In this document: piece after piece, positions 1-7,276 of the stretch | Layout of the letters: every line of letters starts with the position of its first letter | Position numbering within the stretch: the first letter of the stretch is position 1 | NCBI RefSeq assembly: GCF_004402595.1 | Contig: NZ_SOFY01000089.1 | Span: 1 to 55,623 of the forward strand | Direction: 5' to 3' | Length of the DNA stretch: 55,623 nucleotides | Source: Cryobacterium shii | GTDB taxonomy: Bacteria; Actinomycetota; Actinomycetes; Actinomycetales; Microbacteriaceae | Notes under the pieces: model-generated | Told to the model about the DNA's origin: nothing | The model's input: the letters and a program-made list of their open reading frames with translations, nothing else | Databases searched by the model: none | Program-made: the position numbers and the translations under genes

Positions 1-64
1 CCGCAGACCCAACGAAGTCCACTATGGTTATCAACAGCCAGCCCTGGCAGCGTAGAAGAAAACA

Positions 65-411
65 CTAATTCCGCTGTCCGAAATCTCCGCGGCAGCTCAG
101 ATCGTTGAGAATGGGAACCACTCGGATCTGCGCGACTGTCCTCTCCGTGTTGGGAGCGTTGAACGTGCACCCCAGCACGACGGCCAAGCCGAGACCGAAC
201 ACGAGCCTGGCTTCGCGAAACGACGCATGTTCTGACCTCTGTTCGAGTGAGGATTCATGGTGTGATCCCAGTTCCCGATGCTCTTTCGCAGGGCAACGAT
301 GCCGCCGAGAAAAAGCAGACCGGCGGATGCCCGAGCTGCGCGTTCGTTGACGACGGGAATGTCGATTCCATCGACCAGTTCGCCGATGACCGGCCGTTCC
401 TCGCTGGTCAT
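65..411 (-). pseudogene. Frameshifted small membrane protein (DUF4395-like N-terminus)
   Basis: From the ATG at 411 the frame reads an N-terminus containing GIDIPVVNERAARASAG followed by a hydrophobic stretch, which resembles actinobacterial DUF4395-type membrane proteins. After about 60 codons this frame becomes non-protein-like. Another frame of the same strand then reads FREARLVFGLGLAVVLGC and more, a plausible membrane segment, and stops at 67-65. The ATG overlaps the TGA of the upstream reading frame (ATGA at 411-408), the usual sign of translational coupling. I read this as one gene broken by an indel. The family is a memory-based resemblance and could be wrong; the alternative is a genuine 104-residue ORF ending at 97. 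Confidence 0.35.
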
Positions 412-509
412 GAGGCTGTTCCCTGATGTTCGGTAAGCTCCTTCTGAGAACTGAGCTCCGTCAGGGCCTGGATTCCGCCCGCGCGGTAGGCTTCCCAGTC
501 ACGGTCCGG
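408..509 (-). pseudogene. In-frame continuation of the 98-aa ORF beyond its TGA stop
   Basis: Directly after the TGA at 512-510 the same frame stays open for 33 codons (PDRDWEAYRAGGIQALTELS and more) and ends at a TGA (410-408) that overlaps the ATG of the next ORF by ATGA. It contains no ATG, GTG or TTG, so it is unlikely to be an independent gene. The simplest reading is that the upstream gene was originally about 132 codons and carries a nonsense mutation. Readthrough cannot be excluded. Confidence 0.4.
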
Positions 510-806
510 TCAGGTGACGGGTATCGGCTGGTTTGACCAGCGGATTTTCACGGCAGTGGCTGAGGCAACGATCCCGCCGGGATCGGTGTCGTCGGCAACC
601 CGTCGCAACAGTTCGCCCAGAGCTGCCGCCTTTCCCTCAGCGAATTTTGCTGCGGGGTGCGAGCGGCCGTCCTTCGCAAGGGCACACGAAGACGTGTCGC
701 CGAGCAGCGCCGACCACTCGTAGGCCGCCCGGATCCGGACGCGCACGATGGCCGCCCGGGACAGGGTTGTGGAACGGCCTGATGAATCAGGTCCGTCAGG
801 AGCCAT
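510..806 (-). CDS. Hypothetical protein (98 aa), probably C-terminally truncated
   Basis: I do not recognise a family. The ATG at 806 lies inside the end of the upstream 41-aa gene (overlap ATGGCTCCTGA), so the two are probably translationally coupled. The product contains RIRAAYEWSALLGD, then HPAAKFAEGKAAALGELLRR (a likely helix), and ends with KIRWSNQPIPVT. The frame continues 33 codons past the stop to a second stop that overlaps the next start, so the present TGA looks like a nonsense mutation. Together with the preceding gene it forms a minus-strand operon under the palindromic operator at 969-984. No signal peptide or membrane segment is evident. Confidence 0.5.
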   Translation of the reverse strand: MAPDGPDSSGRSTTLSRAAIVRVRIRAAYEWSALLGDTSSCALAKDGRSHPAAKFAEGKAAALGELLRRVADDTDPGGIVASATAVKIRWSNQPIPVT

Positions 807-921
807 CTGCGCACGTGCAGCGATCGGACTGCGCAACTCCGTAGAGCGCGTCCTCGATGTGCTGGCCGCAGCCGTCCCACGTCGCCTTTTTGCAGTTTGA
901 ACACGTGATCTGGTAGCACAT
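796..921 (-). CDS. Small Cys-rich MCYQ-type protein (41 aa)
   Basis: The product begins MCYQITCSNCKKATWDGCGQ and ends DRCTCADGS. This is a short actinobacterial protein type with CxxC-like pairs, a WxGCGxH motif and a C-terminal CTC; about five cysteines and one histidine suggest metal binding or a thiol role. The function is not established. The start at 921 is chosen because AAGGAA lies about eight bases upstream; longer versions starting at 1026 have no homology-like sequence. It is the first gene after the ATACCCC/GGGGTAT operator, so copper- or persulfide-type control is plausible (inference). Its end overlaps the start of the 98-aa ORF. Confidence 0.7.
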   Translation of the reverse strand: MCYQITCSNCKKATWDGCGQHIEDALYGVAQSDRCTCADGS

Positions 922-968
922 GGCAATTTCCTTTTCGTTTGATCTTGCTCGACGGAATCGAGAATAAC

Positions 969-984
969 ATACCCCCTGGGGTAT
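969..984 (-). promoter_or_regulatory. CsoR/CstR-family-like operator palindrome
   Basis: The sequence ATACCCCCTGGGGTAT is a 7-2-7 inverted repeat ending about 48 bases upstream of the 41-aa gene start. Inverted C-tract/G-tract repeats flanked by AT are typical targets of CsoR-family repressors (copper CsoR, persulfide CstR). On the minus strand TATGTT at its edge could serve as a -10, so bound repressor would block the promoter. No csoR-like gene is present in the window. Confidence 0.55.
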
Positions 985-1189
985 TTTGTTCGTCAGTTGC
1001 AGGGTATAACCGCGAGTCCGCGCCACGTGTTCCGCCTTCCCCTCCCGATCGAAGGCTCGATACGCCCGCCCCTAACGGACAAGGCGACTCTGGGCACGTT
1101 CTTCGATGCCCTCGGCTAGGAACGATCCGCCCTGATCGCGCATGTTTCCGCGGATGGGGCGGCCTGGACCGAGGCCCGCAAACAGCCCG

Positions 1190-1891
1190 TCAGAACGCAA
1201 CCGCTCCGTCGATCGCCGACTGGATTCTGGCGAGGACCCGGCCCGGGCCGATGTCGCGATCGAAGACAGCGACAACGACACGCGACGACGCGGCGCGCTC
1301 ATTCGGATCCGGGAAGAGCACAGGGCTGAACAGGCCGCACAGGCTGCGCAGCTGCGTGTCGAGTATTTCGGTCGCGGGGATCTCGGCGCGTTTGAGCCAC
1401 GCCCGCAGCATGTCGTTGTGCACGGAAACGATTCCCGCCGCGAGCGCCGTGATCGCCCAGCCGCGTTCGGATGCGCCCGGGACGACCTCGCGGAGGTAGC
1501 TCGCGAAAGCCCGCTCATACCGATGGGAACTCACAAGCTCCCGGTCACGTAGAGTGGGATTGCGCTGCAGGAGCTCATGTCTGGTGAGCGACGCCTCCCG
1601 GCGGGAGAGGTGATGGTCCAGGACGATTCGTGCACCATGCCTCAGCGCCTCGAGTGGGTCGCCCGAGGCGGCGTCCAGATAGGCGGAGAGGCGCTCGAGC
1701 AGGTAGTCGTGATCGGCGAAGACCACGTCTTCCTTCGAACCGAAACGGCGGAAGAACGTGCTCCGGCTGATCTGGGCGGCGTCGGCGAGCTCTTCGACGG
1801 TCGTCGCCTCGTATCCCCTCGTCGAGAGAAGGGCGATCGCGACTGTGGTCGCATCGGACGGCCTCTGTCGTCTCATCGGGTCATCGACCAT
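1190..1891 (-). CDS. TetR family transcriptional regulator
   Basis: A 233-residue protein. Residues about 12-60 form a TetR-type helix-turn-helix (AIALLSTRGYEATTVEEL, then ISRSTFFRRFGSKEDVVF), followed by an all-helical ligand and dimer domain. A second ATG five codons in is an equally possible start; neither has a good ribosome-binding site. The gene starts 13 bases after the stop of the acyl-CoA ligase and is in the same orientation, so it is probably co-transcribed and controls the fatty-acid cluster. A candidate operator is the inverted repeat at 3528-3542. The likely inducer is an acyl-CoA or related ligand (inference). Confidence 0.85.
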   Translation of the reverse strand: MVDDPMRRQRPSDATTVAIALLSTRGYEATTVEELADAAQISRSTFFRRFGSKEDVVFADHDYLLERLSAYLDAASGDPLEALRHGARIVLDHHLSRREASLTRHELLQRNPTLRDRELVSSHRYERAFASYLREVVPGASERGWAITALAAGIVSVHNDMLRAWLKRAEIPATEILDTQLRSLCGLFSPVLFPDPNERAASSRVVVAVFDRDIGPGRVLARIQSAIDGAVAF

Positions 1892-1904
1892 GACGTTGAA
1901 GCTA

Positions 1905-3479
1905 TCACGCGTCCAGGCGGAGCCTGTCCGCGTACCGCGCGACGAGTTCTCCCTTCAGGACCTTGCCGCTGGAGTTCAGGGGGAACGCGTCGACGAACTC
2001 GACGAACCTCGGGAACTTGAAGGGCGCGATTCGTTCCTTGGCGTACTCGATGATTCCTTCGGGGGTCACGGTGCCACCGTGGACGCGGACGACGACCGCC
2101 GCGATCTCTTGGCCGCGAACCTCGTCGGGGACTCCGAAGACGGCGACTGCCGCGACCTCATGGTGCCGGGACAGCATCTCTTCGACCTCCCGCGGGTAGA
2201 CGTTGTATCCGTTGCGGATGATCAGGTCCTTCTTTCGATCGAGGATCCGGATGTAGTCGTCCTGGTCCTTGACCCCGAGATCGCCGGTCCGGAACCAACC
2301 GTCGACGATTGCCGCTTCCGTCGCCTCCGGACGGTTGAGGTATCCCTTCATGAGGTTGTGGCCGCGGATGACGAGTTCCCCGAATTCGCCGCGCGGAAGC
2401 AGCTCGATCGTGTCTTCCACATCCGCGCGGGCGATCTCGACGTCGACGCCCCAGATCGGCGTTCCGATCGAGCCGGGCCGCGGCGCGACGCCAACGTGGT
2501 TGAAGGTCGCGACGGGGGACGTCTCGGTGAGTCCGTATCCTTCGTGGATCTCGACGCCGTAGACGTCGTTGAAGCGCTCCATGACGGCCAGCGGGATAGA
2601 GGCACCCCCTGAGACCGCATAGCGCAGCCGTCGTGGGCGCTCGTGGTTGCGAGTCGCCGCGTCGAGAAGGGCGATGTACATGGTCGGGACGCCGAAGAAG
2701 ACGTCGACCTCGTGCTGATTGAGGAGGGTGAGTGCCGTGTCTCCGTCGAATTTCGGGACGAGGACGATGGTTGCGCCGATTCTCAGACCCGCATTCAGGA
2801 CGCAGGTCTGCCCGAAAGTGTGGAAGAGGGGGAGGGTGCCGAGAATGGTGTCGCTGGATCGCAAATCGAAGGTTGAGATCAGAAGAGCGTTGACCTGTTC
2901 GATCAGCGAGAAGTGGCTGCCCTCCGCTCCCTTGGGGGTGCCGGTCGTCCCGCTCGTGTAGAGGATCGTCGCGGTGTCACCGGGGTCGGTCGGGGTGATG
3001 TCGTCGATGGGCGTCGCCTTCGCCGCGAGGTCTTCGAGCCGCGTCTGCGTCCCGTTGCCCTGAGCCTCTCCGACGGACAGCACGTGGACACCCGCCTGGA
3101 CCGCGCCGCGAGAGCCCGCAGCGAGGAGCCCGGCATGGACGACGACGGTGTGAGTACCACTGTCCCTCAGCACATATTCGATCTCGTCGGCGCCGAGGAG
3201 CGCGTGGATCGGGATGACCGTCGCCCCGAGGGCGAGAATGGCGTAATAGGCGCGGGGGAAGTCGGCGACGTTAGGAATCAGGATGGCGACCCGGTCGCCC
3301 CTGCCGACACCGTGATCCCGGAGTCCTCCCGCATAGGCGCGAACCTGATCCCACAGTTGGGCGTAGCTCACCGTCTCGTCGCCGACGATCAGCGCCGTCT
3401 TGCCGCCCTGGCGGCGTGCGGACTCCGAGACGATCGTGGCGACGGACATTGTCGTGGGACGTGATGCGGTCGAGGACAT
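1905..3479 (-). CDS. Long-chain fatty-acid-CoA ligase (AMP-binding)
   Basis: Activates a carboxylic acid, probably a fatty acid, to its CoA thioester with ATP. The AMP-binding P-loop ILYTSGTTGTPKGA is clear, with GYGLTETSP downstream, the hinge GWFRTGDLG, the RKKDLIIRNGYNVYPREVEE segment, and the C-terminal FPLNSSGKVLKGEL holding the catalytic lysine. Length from the chosen ATG (3479) is 524 residues, normal for the family. That start is preferred over the longer frame at 3533 because AAAGGAG sits eight bases upstream. It is followed closely by a tetR gene and lies divergently from a thiolase, together forming an acyl-CoA metabolism locus. Substrate chain length cannot be told from the sequence. 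Confidence 0.9.
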   Translation of the reverse strand: MSSTASRPTTMSVATIVSESARRQGGKTALIVGDETVSYAQLWDQVRAYAGGLRDHGVGRGDRVAILIPNVADFPRAYYAILALGATVIPIHALLGADEIEYVLRDSGTHTVVVHAGLLAAGSRGAVQAGVHVLSVGEAQGNGTQTRLEDLAAKATPIDDITPTDPGDTATILYTSGTTGTPKGAEGSHFSLIEQVNALLISTFDLRSSDTILGTLPLFHTFGQTCVLNAGLRIGATIVLVPKFDGDTALTLLNQHEVDVFFGVPTMYIALLDAATRNHERPRRLRYAVSGGASIPLAVMERFNDVYGVEIHEGYGLTETSPVATFNHVGVAPRPGSIGTPIWGVDVEIARADVEDTIELLPRGEFGELVIRGHNLMKGYLNRPEATEAAIVDGWFRTGDLGVKDQDDYIRILDRKKDLIIRNGYNVYPREVEEMLSRHHEVAAVAVFGVPDEVRGQEIAAVVVRVHGGTVTPEGIIEYAKERIAPFKFPRFVEFVDAFPLNSSGKVLKGELVARYADRLRLDA

Positions 3480-3527
3480 GGCTGCAACTCCTTTGTTGTG
3501 TGTCATGGGGTTGAACTGGGCGCTGTG

Positions 3528-3542
3528 TGACACGGAGTGTCA
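3528..3542. promoter_or_regulatory. Candidate TetR operator of the fatty-acid cluster
   Basis: TGACACGGAGTGTCA is a 6-3-6 inverted repeat about 49 bases upstream of the acyl-CoA ligase start, in the divergent gap between ligase and thiolase sides. The segment ACGGAGTGTC recurs at 3628-3637. The adjacent TetR regulator is the obvious candidate ligand; this link is inference. Confidence 0.45.
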
Positions 3543-3684
3543 ACTCCGAGCACTAAGTTTCGGAGTCTTTGTGCCCCGTGTCAAGCCGGTCACTGGACCA
3601 TTGCTCACGTCGGCGCGTCCGTTTGGGACGGAGTGTCTTGACATGGCACGCCATTTCATAGCAGGCTTGCACAATTCCTCGTGA

Positions 3685-3831
3685 CTCTGCGCGGGGCGTG
3701 CCGATCGAGCACTGGAGCACGTAGCGCGGCACTTCTCCGACATCGAGGCACTGCACACCTACGAAGGCACCGAGACGGTCCAGGCTCTCATCATCGGTCG
3801 CGACATCACCGGGTTTTCCGCCTTCGCCTAG
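3685..3831 (+). pseudogene. Acyl-CoA dehydrogenase remnant (C-terminal tail only)
   Basis: A short open stretch reads HVARHFSDIEALHTYEGT, then ETVQALIIGRDITGFSAFA, and stops with TAG at 3829-3831. This is the conserved C-terminus of acyl-CoA/glutaryl-CoA dehydrogenases, where the YEGT motif carries the flavin/active-site loop region. Homology begins near 3712; upstream in the same frame there is a TGA at 3682-3684 and nothing dehydrogenase-like, so roughly nine tenths of the gene are missing. It lies just upstream of the thiolase and in the same direction, suggesting that a dehydrogenase-thiolase operon was truncated by deletion or by recombination with the ligase/TetR side. Confidence 0.75.
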
Positions 3832-3879
3832 CCAGCGTCTCCCGCCACCTTCTCACCCCTTCTTCGCAAAGGAACAACC

Positions 3880-5070
3880 ATGAGCGACCCCGCAACCACG
3901 CCCGTCCTGATCGGAGGCGCCCGAACCCCGTTCGCGCGTTTCAATGGCGCCTTCGCTTCCCTTCAATCCGCCGAGCTCGGCGCACATGCCATCCGGGCCG
4001 CGCTCGATCGAACGGGCGTCCCCGCTGCGGCGATCGACGCCGTCATCGTGGGCCAGGTGATCCAGGCCGGGGCGGGCCAGGGGCCCGCACGCCAGGCGAG
4101 TATCGGGGCGGGCCTCGGCTGGGACGTCCCGACCGTGACAGTCAACAAGCTGTGTCTGTCGGGCCTAACCGCGATCATCGACGCGGCCAGACTCATCCGC
4201 ACCGGTGAGGCCCAGGTCGTCGTCGCCGGTGGCCAGGAATCCATGAGCAACGCGCCGCACCTGCTTCTCGGCTCCCGCCGGGCGGCTCCGCTCGGCGACC
4301 GCGCCCTCGTCGACTCCCTCAATCACGACGGCCTGGTCGACCCGTTCGATCGGTTGCTCATGGGGACGGCGACGGACCGGGGCAACGTGACGCGGGGGAT
4401 CCCGAGGGAGCGCCAGGATGCTTTCGCGGCGCTTTCGCACTCGCGCGCTGCCGCGGCGCAGGACGCGGAGATCCTCGCCGAGGAGATAGTTCCCCTCTCG
4501 GTCCCGCAGCGTCGTGGTGGCCCTGTCCTCGTCGCGGCGGATGATGGGATCCGCCGCGACACGACGATCGAGACGCTCGCACGCCTGCGGCCCGCGTTCG
4601 CGGAGGGCGGCAACGTCACAGCGGGCAGTTCGTCGCAGCTCACCGACGGCGCCGCGATGGTCGTGGTCGCGAGCAAGGCGTGGGCCCTGGCCGCGGGGAT
4701 TCCCTGGCTCGCCGAGATCGGCGCCGCCGGTCAGGTGGCGGGGCCGGACGGCTCGCTGCATTCCCAGCCCTCCCGAGCCATCGCCCAGGCCCTTCGGCGC
4801 CAATCCCTGGCCGTCGGTGACCTCGACGTCATCGAGATCAACGAGGCGTTCGCCTCCGTTGTGCTTCAATCGGCCGACGACCTCGGGGTGTCCCCGGAGG
4901 CGATCAACACGGAGGGCGGGGCGATCGCTCTCGGCCACCCCGTCGGCGCATCAGGCGCGCGCCTCGCGCTGCACACCGCACTCGCGCTGCGGCGCCGCGG
5001 CGGAGGACGCAGCGTTGCCGCGCTCTGCGGTGGCGGCGGGCAGGGCGAGGCGCTGATCCTGTTCTGCTGA
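3880..5070 (+). CDS. Acetyl-CoA C-acyltransferase (thiolase)
   Basis: Thiolase of 396 residues. The nucleophilic cysteine is in VNKLCLSGL (about Cys92), the catalytic histidine in GGAIALGHPVGASGAR (about His353) and the second cysteine in ALCGGGGQGE (about Cys383), so it looks active. NEAF is also present. It carries out thiolytic cleavage of 3-ketoacyl-CoA in beta-oxidation or the reverse condensation; direction and chain length cannot be assigned. The ATG is preceded by AAAGGA in the A-rich tract before the start. It sits downstream of an acyl-CoA dehydrogenase remnant and opposite the acyl-CoA ligase, consistent with a fatty-acid degradation locus. Confidence 0.9.
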   Translation: MSDPATTPVLIGGARTPFARFNGAFASLQSAELGAHAIRAALDRTGVPAAAIDAVIVGQVIQAGAGQGPARQASIGAGLGWDVPTVTVNKLCLSGLTAIIDAARLIRTGEAQVVVAGGQESMSNAPHLLLGSRRAAPLGDRALVDSLNHDGLVDPFDRLLMGTATDRGNVTRGIPRERQDAFAALSHSRAAAAQDAEILAEEIVPLSVPQRRGGPVLVAADDGIRRDTTIETLARLRPAFAEGGNVTAGSSSQLTDGAAMVVVASKAWALAAGIPWLAEIGAAGQVAGPDGSLHSQPSRAIAQALRRQSLAVGDLDVIEINEAFASVVLQSADDLGVSPEAINTEGGAIALGHPVGASGARLALHTALALRRRGGGRSVAALCGGGGQGEALILFC

Positions 5071-5222
5071 GCCGCCAGAGCCGTCCGTGTGAACACCTTC
5101 TTTTGCGTGTCACGAACACCCCGAACAACATCTGGAGAAGCGCACGCCAGAGCTCTGGAAGGCCGTACACGCGATTCTCGCCGTAATGGGGGAGACTGTG
5201 GCCATGACGAGTGGAGAGTGAC

Positions 5223-6707
5223 ATGGGGACCGTGCAGCGGGGAATGCCGGAGGTCGACGCGATCGTGGTCGGCTCCGGTCCCAACGGCCTCGCCGCCGCG
5301 GTTACCCTTGCCCGGGCCGGACTCTCGGTGCGCGTCTACGAGAAGTCCGACAGCGTCGGTGGGGGCGCCGCCACCGCGGAGCTGACCCTGCCGGGCTTCC
5401 ACCATGACGTCTGTTCGGCCGTGCACCCGCTTGCGCTGGCTTCGGAGTTCTTTCAGCGGTTCGGGCTCGCGGACCGGATCGAACTGGCCGTCCCGGAGGT
5501 CTCCTACGGGCATCCTCTGCCGGGCGGCAGCGCCGGCCTCGCCTACCGCAGCCTGTCCCGTACCGTCGCCGAGCTGGGCCGGGACGGCGCGGCCTGGAAC
5601 CGGCTCTTCGCGCCTCTCGTAGCGCATTCCGGGCAGGTGGCGGAGTTCACCGGGGGGCAGCTTCTGCGTCTGCCGAAGCATCCGGCCACCGCACTGCGCT
5701 TCGGCGTGCGCTCCCTCGAGCAGGGCAGCCCGCTCTGGGACCTGCGCTTCTCGGGCGAAACCGCGCCCGCCCTCCTGACCGGCGTCAGTGCACACACGAT
5801 GAGGGCACTGCCCAGTATCGCCACCGCCGGTGCCGGCCTCACTCTCGCCACGTATGCGCACGCCGGCGGCTGGCCGATCCCGGTCGGCGGCAGTGGGGCG
5901 ATCGTGACCGCGCTGGTCGACGACCTGCTCGCTCACGGTGGCGAGATCGTCACGTCCACCGAGGTGCGTCGGCTGAGCGACCTGCCGCCAGCCCGCTTGG
6001 TGATGCTCGACCTCACACCTCGGGCGCTACTGCGGCTCGCCGAGGGCGAGCTGCCGGACGCTTACGCGCGACGGCTGCGCGCCTTCCGGTACGGCAACGG
6101 CGTCGCCAAGGTCGACTTCGCCCTGTCGGATCCGGTGCCCTGGCAGGCGGCCGGATTGCGGGCGGCGGCCACCGTACACGTGGGCGGCACTCGGGCGCAG
6201 ATCCGGCGAGCCGAGAACACCGTCGCCCGCGGTCGGCACGCCGAGGATCCGTATGTGCTCGTGTCCCAGCCCAGCGTCATCGACCCCAGCCGCGCACCGG
6301 CCGGTCGGCACACCCTGTGGGCGTACACCCATGTTCCGCGCGGCTCCACCATCGACCAAACCGAAGCGACCGTGCGCCAGATCGAGCGATACGCCCCGGG
6401 TTTCCGGGACACCATCCTGGCCAGCGCCGGCCGCACCGCCACGCAGATGGAACAGCACAATCCCAACTACATCGGCGGTGATATCTCGGCCGGCGAGGTG
6501 AGTCTGACCCAACTCGTGCGCCGCCCGGTCCTCTCCCCGGACCCGTGGCGCACGCCCCTGAACGGCGTGTACCTCTGCTCGTCGTCCACGCCGCCTGGCC
6601 CCGGCGTGCACGGCCTGGCCGGCTGGCACGCGGCCCTGAGCGCCCTGCGACATGACCTCGGGGTGCGCACCGCCCCCGATCTCTCCCCATCCAACCGAAA
6701 AAGGTGA
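5223..6707 (+). CDS. FAD-dependent NAD(P)/phytoene-desaturase-like oxidoreductase
   Basis: A 494-residue flavoprotein of the phytoene-dehydrogenase/PYROXD2-like superfamily. The N-terminal dinucleotide-binding fold is evident (VVGSGPNGLAAAVTLARAG, ending in an acidic residue in VYEKSDSVGGG). The C-terminal FAD-binding end is GVYLCSSSTPPGPGVHGLAG. The substrate is unknown; related proteins include carotenoid desaturases and less characterised hydrophobic-substrate oxidoreductases. The ATG at 5223 is chosen for the GGAG six bases upstream; an ATG at 5211 is also in frame. The gene is four bases from the following SRPBCC gene, so the two form an operon. There is no carotenoid synthase nearby to support a pigment role. 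Confidence 0.8.
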   Translation: MGTVQRGMPEVDAIVVGSGPNGLAAAVTLARAGLSVRVYEKSDSVGGGAATAELTLPGFHHDVCSAVHPLALASEFFQRFGLADRIELAVPEVSYGHPLPGGSAGLAYRSLSRTVAELGRDGAAWNRLFAPLVAHSGQVAEFTGGQLLRLPKHPATALRFGVRSLEQGSPLWDLRFSGETAPALLTGVSAHTMRALPSIATAGAGLTLATYAHAGGWPIPVGGSGAIVTALVDDLLAHGGEIVTSTEVRRLSDLPPARLVMLDLTPRALLRLAEGELPDAYARRLRAFRYGNGVAKVDFALSDPVPWQAAGLRAAATVHVGGTRAQIRRAENTVARGRHAEDPYVLVSQPSVIDPSRAPAGRHTLWAYTHVPRGSTIDQTEATVRQIERYAPGFRDTILASAGRTATQMEQHNPNYIGGDISAGEVSLTQLVRRPVLSPDPWRTPLNGVYLCSSSTPPGPGVHGLAGWHAALSALRHDLGVRTAPDLSPSNRKR

Positions 6708-6711
6708 CACC

Positions 6712-7155
6712 GTGGCCGTGAACTACCGCACCATGAGCTGCCCGCCCGAGAACGTCTTCGCCGTTCTGGCAGACGGATGGCTGTACCCGAGCTGGGTCGT
6801 CGGAGCCTCCCGCATGCGGGACGTCGACGCCACGTGGCCCAAAGAGGGAAGCGCCATCCATCACTCCGTCGGAGTCTGGCCCGCCCTGATTGACGACACC
6901 ACATCTGCTCTGGAGTGGGACCCGCCCCGGCACGCGCTCTTCAAGGCCCGGGGCTGGCCGATCGGCGAGGCCCACGTGGCTCTGGACGTGAAGGCCCGAG
7001 GCGACGGATGCGTCGTGCGCCTCACCGAGGATGCCACCGCCGGCCCCGGCCGGTTTGTGCCCCTGTTCCTGCGCGACTCGGTCATCGGGGTGCGAAACGT
7101 GGAGACGCTGCGCCGACTCTCGTTCCTCGCAGAGGGCGGCGCCGGGCTCTCCTAG
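6712..7155 (+). CDS. SRPBCC family protein
   Basis: A 147-residue protein of the START/Bet v 1 (SRPBCC) type, a fold with a deep hydrophobic ligand pocket. It begins with YRTMSCPPENVFAVLADG and contains YPSWVVGASRMRDVD, the usual opening strand and helix of polyketide-cyclase-like family members. The start is GTG at 6712 with AAAAAGG upstream. It begins four bases after the oxidoreductase stop, and this oxidoreductase-SRPBCC pairing suggests lipid or isoprenoid handling (inference). Confidence 0.8.
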   Translation: MAVNYRTMSCPPENVFAVLADGWLYPSWVVGASRMRDVDATWPKEGSAIHHSVGVWPALIDDTTSALEWDPPRHALFKARGWPIGEAHVALDVKARGDGCVVRLTEDATAGPGRFVPLFLRDSVIGVRNVETLRRLSFLAEGGAGLS

Positions 7156-7276
7156 CCCGACGAATTCGACGCGCTCGCCGCGCTTTGTGGGCAACCTCTC
7201 AGCGCGGAACCGGCCGGATCGGTAGCGCAGCGGCGTAGCATCGAGGCATGATTCGTCTCGGAACAGGTCGTTGATC

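Noticed and set aside
510..512. TGA at 512-510 as a selenocysteine codon
   Set aside because: No SECIS-like hairpin directly downstream was evident and no selenoprotein family is recognised; a nonsense mutation is simpler.
1072..1518. Open frames inside the tetR gene in other frames
   Set aside because: Compositional shadows; the tetR frame has a clear helix-turn-helix.
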